Positions 20,960 through 32,098 of a stretch of DNA of 64,000 bases are shown in pieces. Origin of the DNA: Euwallacea fornicatus (Eukaryota; Arthropoda; Insecta; Coleoptera; Curculionidae); NCBI RefSeq assembly GCF_040115645.1, contig NC_089546.1:3445001-3509000 (forward strand). The letters run 5' to 3'. The stretch's first letter is position 1; every line of letters starts with the position of its first letter. A model generated the notes under the pieces. That model saw only the letters and a program-made list of their open reading frames with translations, had not been told where the DNA came from and did no database searches. The translations under genes were made by a program, and so were the position numbers.

Positions 20960-22657
20960 TACACTTATTTATAATATTTTTAAAGTAAAATAAAAATTAT
21001 GTTATTTTAAGATGGAAAGTTTTTATAAACATGTGTCCTAGCTCGTTCGGTTTTCAAGATATGGAGCATCAAAGTTGAAAAAATAAATTACATATTCTTT
21101 GATCTCCTTCGATCTTTTCCAGCTAATTTTACGAAATTTAGTATCCGGGGATTTTTCGGGATGAGATCGTCAAATTTATTAACGATTTAGTTGTGTCTTC
21201 TAGAGGAAGCCACAAGCGACCATTAAGACATTTTAAATTTTTGTCCGACATGTTCTTGAAAGAAAACAAATGAAAAAGGGAAGCTTAAAAAAAAAGAAGT
21301 TTAAGTAAACTGACCCTCATAAATTTAACCTGTGAGTTTGAAGAAAATTACTGAAATTGTTTGTTATTTTTTTTACAACTTTAAACTTAAATTGTGACGA
21401 AGACGCTGTTTTTGAAGACAATTATTGTAATTATTTGCTTTCAAATAAAAAGTAAACTGTGCTAATTTAGAATTAACTGATATACATTTTACATTCGGGC
21501 TTGCTAATGGCCATGCGTATGAGAGGAACGGATTGTATGAAGAACGATATACGAATCGAACAATTCTCGCCTAAAAAATACTTTGAATGATCCTCATTCG
21601 TTTAAGTAAAACAAGAGCTTTTAAGAGATCCAACTATCTTTCTAAAATGTATCGAACGGTACGAACATTCGAGATTGAGAAAGCAGTTTTCAATCAAGTT
21701 GGGCAACATCCGGAAACAAGCACCAGAAAAGTAGCGTCGATGCTGAATACATATTTACCACTTTCTGGTATGGGAAATTCTCACTGACAATATGCTATTT
21801 GGATAGCATATTCAAAAAAGGGCAACCTCTTGTCCCTCGTGACTTCCCGTTTCGTATTAACTTTTGTGTGTAGTTTTGTCAAAAACTTCTTCAAAATCGT
21901 TTATTTGGCACTAAAATCTCGTTTCTTGATTAAACAAATTGGAGCCTGTTCAATCTGCAAACATCTGGGCTGGACTCGTTGGGGACTACGAACGTTTGTT
22001 AGGTCCATTCTTCCTTCCTGCAAGACTCAATAGTAAAAATGATTTTCGGTTTCTACAAGAAGATCTCTCGGTTTTACTTGAAGATGTGCCGATTGTGCTT
22101 AGAAGGGAAATGTGGCTCTTACATGACGGTGCACCGGCACATTTTATCGTTCGAGCACGAGAATTTTTGGCCGCTTAGATCACCATATCTTAACAGTTTG
22201 GATTTTCTTCTGGGACATTTACAGACTTTAATGTGCCAATTACCCATTCAAATCATATCTCAGAAATCGGATAATACAATGATGTCAAACGATTCGAATA
22301 ATTCCTAGAATTTTTCAGAGAGTTCGCGATTCAATGAGAATGAGGTTGAATGCACGCATAGCGCAAGGAGGAAACCATTTACAACAACAATTTTTATTAT
22401 TTATCGAGCCATATACGGTGAAATTCTAAAAAAATATATCATTATGTTATCATTTCAAAAAATTTCACACTATTTCGACTAAAAATGGATACTGTTAAAT
22501 TTTTGAAGTGTTTTTTCCTTGCTTCTGTGGATAAAAAGTGAGTTAGTAGGTTTTTTTAGCACTAGAGCTGGACACATGATTATAAGAGCTTCCTAACTTA
22601 AAATTACTTTGAAAAATCACCATGTGAAATATCGGCCACTTCTTCAATAACACCCTG
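20960..22657 (+). mobile_element. DD41D transposon relic with CAGGGTG-type end
   Basis: The right end is CACCCTG at 22657 followed by TA, that is CAGGGTGTTATTG in reverse. Inside the right end the reverse strand reads 'ttttaagttaggaagctc' and 'catgtgtcc', matching 'ttttaagatggaaag' and 'catgtgtcctagctc' near 20999-21040 on the left, so a decayed inverted repeat is present. The left part (21050-21250) also resembles the arm of the fold-back at 44409-45611, for example 'caaatttattaacgatttag' and 'gccacaagcgaccatta'. The extreme left end was not resolved. The element encloses the transposase relic at 21497-22380. Confidence 0.6.
21497..22380 (+). pseudogene. Broken DUF4817/DD41D transposase
   Basis: Blocks in order, across several frames: GLANGHAYERNGLYEERY (DUF4817-like DNA-binding start, 21497); MYRTVRTFEIEKAVFNQVG with HPETSTRKVASMLN (21645-21750); a FPFRINFC segment; IWAGLVGDYE with LLGPFFLPARL (near 21960); FLQEDLSVLLEDVPIVLRRE, then MWLLHDGAPAHFIVRA with an intact second Asp (ending at 22178); then RSPYLNSLDF in another frame. 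The first-Asp segment is not clean. At least three frameshifts or stop codons separate the blocks. This is the most complete DUF4817/DD41D copy in the window. Confidence 0.8.
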
Positions 22658-22659
22658 TA

Positions 22660-25230
22660 CAGTATAATAATGTATGTTATTATACTGGCCGTTGTTAATT
22701 AATAAACGTCAATTAATAGAATCCCACATGAGGACATGCGAAATCCAATATTTCCTCCTATTTACTGTAATTTTTTCACCATCTATTTTCTTTCATCCCC
22801 GCTCCGACCGACCGACATTCGGGGCCGTTCATCTTAATTTTAAGTTCTCGCGTTGGTTGGTGTTAATCAATAAGAACTGGCAGGTGGATGTAATAAATGA
22901 TTGTATGTACCTGTGTTGAGGGGAACTACATAAATTCCGACGTTCCGGAGAATAAGGGCGACATTTTGATTTACCATTTGGAGAATGCTATTAGTTTTCC
23001 TTCATCTAACAGGACAGCTGGGAAACCGGAAAAGATTGATTTTACTACAAGTGGCAATGTTGCTTTTTTAAGAGTCATAAAGTTTGCTAAATGCTGAGTT
23101 CATGGTGAGTAATGATGCTCTTAGATACGTGGACGATAAATCATTATAGAGCCATGAACGTTCATCGAGATCGTACGAGTTTCAACCAGAATTCCAGATT
23201 ACAAATATTATGTAGAGCAACCGATCATGGGGAAAGTGCAAATAAACATGTGCAATATGTAAAAAACATCAAGATAAACATGAAAAAGGACTCAACATGA
23301 GAGATTATTCGCTCAGAATAGCGGAGAGTAAAAGTGGTTTTGTGGAAGATAAATGGGTGAGAAGAGAGAATGTTGGCTGGCATTCATTTCCCACATTTTG
23401 AGGGTTGTGTTGATTAGTCCATAAGTTCGAATTTTTTAACTTGTACCAAATTCGTTAAATGTACTTTCTCCAAACGTTACGGTTCGTTTGGATTAAATCA
23501 GATTTGAGCTTTAGAGCTTTTTCGAAAGGAAGGATCCAGTCATCTTTGAGATTAATTGAATTTCCTCAATTTAGTAGATTTGTTATTTTGTGACATTTTT
23601 ACCGTTTCATGCAATGTCTCGTTCAGGTTTACATGAGCATCTGAAATCTGAAAAAATATTCACTTGTGACATTATTATAATGTGAATGATCGCCCTGTAT
23701 ATGTTGATTTTATGGCAACAAATACGGAATTGGGACGGGCTAAACTTGTTTTTTGAATGCATTTTACCTGACATTATATCAAATTTCTTCCATAATTTTG
23801 CCATAATGTATTGTTTTCTTCTCTTACGTTAATTGAGTTCTTACGAGAAAAAATGAAGCAAATTATCAGTTTTAGTTGTAGTTTTGGTAGAAAGAATTCT
23901 ATAAAAACATTTAGAAGCAAAAGGTCAGTAATATATTATTCTTTTATCTTAATTTAGCTTCAAAATTAGTTTAGTTTCTAGGCGCAGAACGGAAGAAAGC
24001 AAATACTAACAGTACTTTAGATTTCATTTCTGTAAGAAGCACCTGCCTCATTTCTCCATTTCTAGCTAATGAAAACTAAGTAGTCGAGGTGTCTGAATCC
24101 CATTTCTGTTTACTTCTCTTTGAAGTTTATAGATTTTTCAATGAAGATATGATGAAAATATTTCTTGTTTCCCTCTTCTACTTTTTTTATCAAATGGAGT
24201 GCTCAGTTTGACACATTTTGATCAATATCAAGAAAATAAAGGTACTTTTAAATTAACGCGCTCTCATCATTTCTCTTTCAATGTGAGGTCCTTACCCGAA
24301 CAAACCGAAGAACTAAAGACAACAAATATTTTATATACTATTAGTTCTTGTTTCTTGATTTTCATGTCTCTTAGATTAAAGGTTCTTCTATTAAATTTCC
24401 TTTCGATGTATTTACATTTCTAAGATATTTCGAAAGATGCAATATTGCTAATTCTATGGAAAAGCAGCACGAAATTTATGAAATATTAAGTCAACCACTC
24501 CATAGTATTTTTAATTTGTATTTTTCCGCACCGTTTCGAAAATGTTGCGAAAAATACACCTTCAGAGTTTTCTCTTTAAGGAGTTCTAATCGTTATGAAA
24601 AGCAATTTTTGGGGGTATCTCTGTAAAAACTTTTTCTAGTGTTTTAATCTGTCTTTCAAAATATTTCGACGTTATTTCGGGATCTCCTGTTTTGTTCCCA
24701 ACCCTAGTGTCTTGGTTCTAACAGAATGTCTAATTGATGTTGACAACAAAATCTTCAAGAAAGAATGAAGAATAAGACCCTCAATAAACTTCAAGTTGAA
24801 AAAGTCAACTCATAGGAATTGAACAAAGCGTAAGAAATATTATTTGTTGTCCAGTTCTACTCCATGTAACATCCGGTCAATCTTATTAACCACCGGGTCG
24901 TATTATTAACCGTAATAACTTTGACAATGATCGTTTGTATCGTTGCAGTCTATATTTTCCGCAGAATTTTGAAAGTGAAGAAGTCTAGACAATCGAAAAA
25001 TGGACCGATCATCCAAATTCAGTTAGAAGAGCATATATCTGGACATATGATCTTTTTCAAGCTTAAAGCAGGGGGAGATATATGGCGGAACAATATCACA
25101 TGGAAGTCACAAAATCCAAAATGATGTAATGATGAGATGTAATGAACAGCTATTCATAATTTGTAACAAATTACTTTGCATTCACTGAACCACGTGGTTT
25201 TCGGTTAATTTTCGTTTGCATTCTAGTAGT
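22660..25230. other. Intergenic, no recognised gene
   Basis: Small open frames at 22674-23300, 24199-24423 and 24921-25124 were inspected, and none shows a recognisable domain. A lone CAGGG-type terminus (reverse strand) lies at about 23690-23698. A short GC-rich patch at about 22795-22860 is unexplained. Confidence 0.35.
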
Positions 25231-25234
25231 CATA

Positions 25235-26526
25235 TTACTGGTGCGAAACTAAGTTTCCGCGTTTCACATATGGATGGCGCTAACGACACGTGTAATTGAC
25301 ATACATGGCGGAAACCGTGTTTTGTTTATAGCTTGAGCAGTTCTTAAGAATAACCGGTTGTAATACCTACACACATCACAACGCAAATATATCTTTTTTA
25401 AGAACGAAAACGTCGAGTTTCGTGCCGAATAAACAGCATTTGCGGGAAGTTTTGCTTTTCTGCTTTGACTCGAAAAAAACTTGCAGCTGAAGCACGTCAT
25501 TTGCTTGAGAAGATCTACGCTGAACATGCACCATCGAAAACCACCTGTGAACATTGGTTTAAACGCTTCAGAAGTGGCGGTTTTAACACTGAGAACAAGA
25601 AGCGCTCCGGAAGACCAAAAATAATTGAAGACGCCAATCTGCAAGTGTTATTGGATAAAGACGATACGCAAACACAACATCAACTTGCAGAAGCATTAAA
25701 TGCGACTCGCCAAGGTATTTTCAAACGTTCGCATGCTATGGGAAAAATTCAGAAAGATGGAAAATGGGTGCCGCATGAGTTGACTGAGAGACAGATGGAA
25801 AATCGGAGAACCACTTTCGAAATTTCGCTTTTACGGCATAAAAGAAAGAGCTTCCTGCACCGAATTGTTACTGGAGATGAAAAGTGGAAATATTTTGAGA
25901 ACCCTAAGCGCGAAAAATCGTGGCTTTCACCTGTCGAAGCATCGACATCGACGGCACGACCAAATCGCTTCAGAAAGAAGACAATGGTCTACGTTTGGTG
26001 GGACAAGAAAGAAATCGTGTTCCGTGAGCTGCTCAAACTGGGAGAAAGTGTCAATGGGCATTGCTACCAACAGCAACTAATCAATCTGAACCGTGCATTG
26101 CTCAAAAAACGGCCCGAATGGAACACGAGACACGAACGAATGATATTGCAGCACGACATCGCTCCAAGCCATTGCACTTCCATCATCCAGGACGCTATCA
26201 AAACGCTGAAATTGGGTCTGCTACCGCACCCGCCAGATTCGCCAGACCTGGCCCTTTCCGATTTTTACTTGTTCCGATCGATGGCCTATGGCTTGGCAGG
26301 GCTACACTTGGGCAATTTCGAGGAAGTGCAAAATTGTTTGGACGAATGGTTTCGTTTCAAAGACGCGCCATTTTATCGTTGAAGTATTTACGTATTGCCA
26401 GAGAAATGGCAAAAATATGAAGATGAAGAGGGACAATACTTTGAATAAATCATTTTTTGGGTTTCTCTTCAAATTTTCCACTTTTCATCCATTAGAAAAA
26501 CCCCGAAACTTAGTTGCGCACTTATA
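25235..26526 (+). mobile_element. Mauritiana-like mariner element, about 1.29 kb
   Basis: Inverted ends share GTGCG, one varying base, then AACTAAGTTTC: about 25241-25257 on the left and 26505-26520 on the right in reverse. A second partly conserved block (CCGCGTTTC against GGGGTTTTTC) follows. The outermost few bases differ between the ends, so the exact limits are uncertain by a few bases. It encloses a nearly complete mariner transposase on the plus strand. The size and organisation are those of a complete mariner. Confidence 0.8.
25410..26448 (+). pseudogene. Mariner (mauritiana-like) transposase, frameshifted and prematurely stopped
   Basis: The conceptual protein begins with SSFVPNKQHLREVLLFCF at 25413 (the usual Met codon is ACG at 25410). 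After about 23 codons an extra base in 'aaaacttgcagctg' shifts the frame; the open frame from about 25465 then runs to 26382. It contains the helix-turn-helix part (CEHWFKRFRSGGF, residues about 28-40 of this frame), the WVPHEL linker, TGDEKW (first Asp), QHDIAPSH (second Asp) and PDSPDLALSDFYLF (third Asp), with 34 residues between the last two, that is DD34D. A TGA after DAPFYR ends it 21 codons early; beyond it SIYVLPEKWQKYEDEEGQYF continues to TAA at 26446. Total conceptual length is near 346 codons, the normal size. Resemblance to Mos1-type elements is from memory of the family. It is inactive as it stands. Confidence 0.9.
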
Positions 26527-26529
26527 TTT

Positions 26530-28340
26530 GTCAAACAATATGTTGTTAAAATAAATTAATTTTGAAAACAATTTAATCGTAGCAACTTTTTAATTAGGGA
26601 TAAATAAAAAAGGCACAGGCTTTGTTTAAGCAATTATAAACTTATCAATCTTATGTGAAGTACTTCTACGAAATACTACAAAAACATTAATGTAATGTAT
26701 ATTATAATTTATCTTGATTGAGGAATAAAAACAATAATTTGTTCCTAAGATCCCGAACTTATCGTATGCTCTCAAAAGGTTAATTAAAAAAGTCAATTAA
26801 TTTTAGGTACAAAGGATACGATAACAAAAGCTGCTAGAGGGTGTCCTTTCAGACATTGTTACCCTCAGATTACAGGGTCTTGCAAGTGACTGAAACAAAA
26901 AAGAATGGCATACTAGTCTCAGCGGCAACACTCGATAATGATTTGATACTGACGAAGCTAAGAACTCGAAGGCATGAAAAGCTCATTTAACCCAGTTTTG
27001 GTACAGATTCTAGTTTAACTCAATTCCACCGCCCATTTCTCTTTAAAACGATGTTTATCTGTTTTAATTTTATTGTGATCATTTTAAGTAAGCTTAATGG
27101 TCGCCTTGGTGGAATTTATCTTTTATGACGTAGTTATTAATAGAAGGAACGTTAAATTCACAGTAGCGGAGCAGGAATTGCAGTAACTCCTAATAAAATT
27201 AGAGGTGCGCTCACAGGAAAATAAATTTCCCTATATTATCTGTGAAGTACACACAGAGAGAGAACTAAATTTACACAAACTAGCGGAGAATGTAAATTCA
27301 AAACAGCACTAATTTGAAACCGATTCGTTAATTAATTAATGAAAATAAATCTACGTCTCTGGAAGATGTAAGTGATACGTGAATTAGTCTCTGCTTAACT
27401 ACTTCCACTTATTTATTACACCTAATAAAAGTGCAAGCTATTACAATAATTTGTGTCTTACAAAAAGAAGCAGATGGGGCGTTTTGGAATGAACTAAAGC
27501 CTCAGGTGCATGCACAAGTGTTTGCATTAAGCTTTTGAAGACTGGAAATATGTTGTGTTTTAAGTAAACACGTGGCAAGACCTCTCAGGAGTTATTGCCA
27601 TTTGGTTTTGTCTGTTTGTGTAAGGAATTTAAATTGCTATGCTTAAGACGATTGCCTATATGACTTCCCGTGCTAAAAGCAAATTTGAAACGTATTTAGC
27701 CGGTGTCTGCTTTCCGTCGGAACGCCTTGATAGGAAACATATTGACTTAAAGCAAAAATTGATGAGAAATCGATAAAATGTCAGTAATTACTGATATTTA
27801 AATTGGAAAATGACTTAAAAGTTCTGCGATCATTGCACGAGTTGAAATTGTAATTTTAAAATTGTCGTATTGCAAATCACAAAGAAGTGAGAACGGCATC
27901 TGTGGTACTTAAAAGTGTTGATTAAATACAAATGTTTGGACTTTTTTGTTCTCAATTAAAAAAAGTGCTTTATGCGAAAGGTGTAACGTCTCATTTAACT
28001 AATCGAACAAAACATATTTGGAACATACACGGAGTCTCAGTAAACCGTGCTACATCCACCTTATGGCATTTTAAACAGAACACCCAGTATACAGTTATTT
28101 TATTTGATGAGGTTCTTACGTCTGATTTAAAAGTTTAGAATATTTATTCCTCGTCCAGTAGACAAAGAACGAATTGCGCATTAAAAATGAAAAAAGTTTG
28201 TCTAACTTAGTGTTAAATATGTTTTATTCGTTCGAAACGTTTAATTTAAGTTTTATGTTATTTTATTGCGTTATTCATTATTTCATCTGTCGCCTTATAA
28301 ATGTTTTTCATTTCCTTCAATGAAAAATTTAACAAACATT
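26530..28340. other. Intergenic, nothing recognised
   Basis: No domain or repeat is recognised. The open frames at 27932-28138 and 28266-28481 are short and A+T-driven; the second overlaps the left end of the pogo-type element. Confidence 0.4.
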
Positions 28341-28344
28341 ACTA

Positions 28345-29570
28345 CAGCAGACGCTCGACAACGTAAGCTAACTAAGTGTAGTTCACGTTATCGAAATGTT
28401 TACATTAGCGAACGTCATTTAAATAATAAACGATTTATTAAAGACATGTTTAATAGATATATAACATATCTGCAATATTAATCCGCTTAAATTGGCGTTT
28501 AACGTTGTTTTCCAATGCCTGAGCCCGTAATTTTCGAAGAACTAAATTATTCGTGAACGATACTTCATTCTTTCAGCCCAATCTAAAGCAAAAACTTGTA
28601 TAGCTTGGACATTACTCATTATATTTCTAACTCCATTGGGAACGTCCTTGTCGTCCACACTGTCCATATCTTGCTCATTATTAACATCGTTCGTCTGCTT
28701 ATCTTCGCTCCATAAATTAGTATCAGCTGGAGTGCAAACAGTGTTGGGATTCACTCTTTTTATTAAATCAAGAACATTCAATAATACACCGACAAGAACA
28801 ACAGTATTGCATCGCAATAGTTCCCTAATTACGTTTAAGGGAAAATCATCTATCGTTTTGATCATTGGTATAAAGGAGGTTGTTCCACTATTTTTTAATA
28901 GTTTACTGATTAATTGCGATCCACACCATATGCAAATTTAAAGCAGCCTCTCGTAATGTTACCTCTTTCAAAGCCTCAGATATGTTTTCATGATTCTTTG
29001 GTAAGATAGACGAAAGTAGAAATTTTCGAGAGTATAGTTTGGTGACACTTTTGACGTTCTTCTCCATGAGTTGAATTAATGGAGTTGCGTTGGGCGGCAT
29101 GTATATGACAAAAAATGATCAATCGTCGCTTCTCAGTTGTTGCTCTGGGGGATGGCTTGGTGCATTATCTAGTAGTAACAACGCTTTTACTGGAAGCTTC
29201 GGTTTTTTTACAGATTCGACTTGCGAATTAAATATTTCTCAAACTATGAACATGTAGAACATTTGTGATTACAAATTCATCGTCATACCTCAGACACAAC
29301 GCACTTGTGGAACTATTTCTGGAATATGCTGCTGGTCATTTAAGCGGTTTTTCAAGAGTCATAATCAACGGGGATTTTCAAATTTTTAAATGAAATTGGA
29401 TTTTTTTGCTCTTTCTATTGTTTTGCGTGTCGTCGAGAATTGTTTACGTCATGAATCGTACACATTGTTTACATTATCGCGCATTCCGCTTTATCCAATA
29501 GTACAAATTTTGTATTTACATTAACACAATATTTTGGTTATCAGGTGTTTACGTTATCGAGCGTCTGTTG
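28345..29570 (-). mobile_element. Tigger/jerky-type (pogo superfamily) element, 1226 bp
   Basis: The ends are CAGCAGACGCTCGACAACG (28345) and, in reverse from 29570, CAACAGACGCTCGATAACG: 19 bases with two differences. TA flanks both ends (28343-28344 and 29571-29572). It encloses a minus-strand DDE-superfamily transposase relic. The size suggests an internally shortened copy, because the N-terminal DNA-binding part of the transposase is not visible. Confidence 0.8.
28545..29215 (-). pseudogene. Broken Tigger/jerky-type DDE transposase
   Basis: On the minus strand, LPVKALLLLDNAPSHPPE (near 29200-29150) carries the conserved DNAPSHP motif with a catalytic Asp. It is followed by MPPNATPLIQLMEKNVKSV (from 29100), the PPNxTPLIQPMD-type motif of this family, then YSRKFLL and a helical segment. 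A stop codon and a frame change occur near 28905, after which SKLLKNSGTTSFIPMIKTID continues to about 28545, ending in an acidic stretch. The first Asp and the N-terminal helix-turn-helix regions are missing. It is a relic. Confidence 0.8.
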
Positions 29571-29699
29571 TATTTATATGAATTTAATTTAGTAATAATT
29601 AAAAATTAACAGCGAAGAATCTGTTCAAAATTACTTAAATTTTTTTCTTACACATAAATGCGTATTGATAGTTAATTGAACAATTAAACGTCATTTTTT

Positions 29700-30450
29700 C
29701 ATAATGGTGTATTTGTCATTGATGCGATTCCATAAATCTTCCTTAGTTTCAAAGGGTGCCGAATATATAAATTCTTTTAAAGTCCCCCAGAGAAAAAAGG
29801 GCACATTTATTTCAATCTGGTGATCCCGGTGGCCAGTGTTGGGGCCAGTTATTTCCAGAACCTATCTATTCATCGATTTGAAAATTGTTAGTTTAAAAGT
29901 TCCTGAACATTCATACTCTATCCATACATTTCGTGGAGTTTCTATAAAATAAAACTAAAGGAAAATTTTCCAGTAGCTCAGGAAGAGAAAGACTTTATTT
30001 TTAGGAATAACAAATAAGTTGTGCCATTCAAGCGGTTTGGTGAAATAACTAGAACAGTCCAATATTGCGAATCAATACCTGAACACATATTGGAACTCCT
30101 TTGGGTAATGATGGGTGAATGTGTCATGTGGGTTATGATTGAAATATCCATGTTCGGGAAATTTGTCATTTCTCTCGGTGGCAAGTAGGCTTCATCCATG
30201 AAAAGAATACTCCTGCAAAAATCAATGTTGTGATCTAGCATGAAATTGCAAAAAAAAATCAAGTTTTGTCTAAGTCAAGCCTTAAGTTTCGAGGAAAGAG
30301 TTCTGGAAATTTTAAAAAATTATATCGATGCGGCAGGTTACGTCGTATAACGCGATGGACCGTGGGCTGTGGTCTATTAAACTGCCCAAATATTCTTTAG
30401 GCACTGGTTCGACGCATGTTTTCGATGTAGTTGAAAAACTTAAAAATGAA
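29700..30450 (-). pseudogene. DD41D (rosa-like) transposase relic
   Basis: Minus strand, in order with several frame changes: a segment like QFNRPQPTVHRVIRRNLPHR (near 30390-30320), NFMLDHNIDFCRSILFMDEA (first catalytic Asp near 30195), MTNFPNMDI with NHNPHDTFTHH in another frame, PLEWHNLFVIP (near 30020), and near 29800 PFFLWGTLKEFIYSAPFETK with KEDLWNRI at the C-terminal side. These match, in order, the layout of the other DD41D copies here. The second Asp block is lost. Its low-coordinate end lies about 130 bases from the pogo-type element. Confidence 0.7.
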
Positions 30451-30509
30451 GTTGTACAAAAAATGAATATGTAAAATAAAAATTTTCCGACAATCCTTTC
30501 TAGCAAGCA

Positions 30510-32095
30510 GCATGATGAACAAGAATAAGATGTACAAGGGGTTTTGTTAAATCGAAATACAAACTGATAGGCCTTAAATATAAACTATGTTAAGGTGAAA
30601 AACATCTTTTTTTTTAATGACCCAGCCCTTCTTAAGCAAGTCACTTAATTTTTTTACCAACTAAAGATATCAAGAAAGGAAATACATTTGCAAAATTTGG
30701 GTGTTTTGTGTTAAGGCATTCCTGAATAACAGAGATTTTTTTGAGTTTTCTGAGGCCAGTAGAAAAAAAATCGTACCAAAAATCCACTTGTTTTGAAATT
30801 TTGCATTTCGAATCGCCCTGTATACCTTTTTTAATTCCCCCTCTTGAATTGATTTCAAGTACCTGTTAATATTCGATCCCCTTGTTTAAAGGTTAAAATA
30901 CAAAAACAAGTATCTGATAGAAGTTAATAATACTCAACCAAACATCACAATGGAAAACAAGGAATTTGGAAACATCGCTTTGTAATTAAGCTTTTGTTCC
31001 GAATAATGCAGTAAAACTAAATACAGGATCCAGCGTTTGACATAGACAAGATAAGGGTCGATTATTTCCAGCCCGCACACAAAGTAAACACATCATTTAT
31101 CGTGTTTTCAGCAGAATTCAAGGGGTTGTCGGTTTTTCTACTGACAGGGGTGCATTGAGAAAGCTAACATCCTCGGCGCCAATGGAGGGCTTCTACCTAT
31201 TACCCAGGTGTCAAGCGAAGCAACTCTGAAATTGCATATGTCTCATTGAATTTAAAATTGCATTTAAACTTTTTTATTGAGCTGCTGAATTAATAACATT
31301 TTCTCTTTCAATGCAATCTTGATATCTCAAGTTGCAGAAGCGGATCTCCTAAATAGCATTCCCGCACCTCAACCATGCCTCTTCGTATTTATTTCAATAA
31401 ACGGTACGTTTATTGCCACATTCCTATTTGATTAAATTTCTTCTAGCTCTAAAAATACATCGAAGTGCACATTTTACTTGTTAGTCTCCCATTCATAAAT
31501 TAAATGAAAAAAAAAAAAAAAACGCTTTGTACAACGAGAAATCTGCCATCATTTCTGTATAATTGCTGTGGATCTTCAAAGCCAAAATGTCGGATGTTTG
31601 GGATAATTTAGCTTAAAAAGTGAGTAGTTAATGATGCAGAATATAGTTAATGCTTCGTTAGTATTTGACAGTTAAATGTTTTGTAATAATGCAGTTTTGT
31701 AGCCACCAATTTGAGTTGATGTTTAATTTAATGTCAGCTGGTTTGAGATTTCCAGTTCAAATCACTGCATAATGAATATAAAAATACGATGATAATTTGA
31801 GAGGTAATTAAGTAATTTCTTAATGCTTTTTTGGAGCGGTTTTCATACGAAATATCAAGTACTTGGGTCTAAATAATTGAAGTGCCGACAAATTTTGCTG
31901 GAACCATAATACTTCGAATAGGGGCTCATCCTTAGTTCATAGCGGCATTTCCAAAAAAACTACAAAGGGCTGGGCAAAAGTCCGGAATGAAATTGAAATT
32001 GTTTCAATCAGGTGGCTTAAAAAGACAATGAAACAGGCGAATTGATTTTGAATTGTCCGTATTTTTTTGACAATAAAATGAAACATTTTCCCTTT
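30510..32095. other. Intergenic, with possible solo fold-back ends
   Basis: A reverse CAGGGCGATTCG terminus lies at about 30812-30826 and a weak partner 'acaaggggttttg' near 30533, possibly a small decayed fold-back. There is an 18-base A run at about 31507. No gene is recognised. Confidence 0.3.
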
Positions 32096-32098
32096 ATT

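Noticed and set aside
24921..25124. 67-codon frame with a hydrophobic start
   Set aside because: Too short. The hydrophobic stretch is marginal and nothing supports expression.
25264..25644. 126-codon minus-strand frame
   Set aside because: It is antisense to the mauritiana-like mariner transposase.
31507..31526. A-rich run as a retroposon tail
   Set aside because: No upstream SINE or LINE sequence and no flanking target duplication was found. It is a simple homopolymer.
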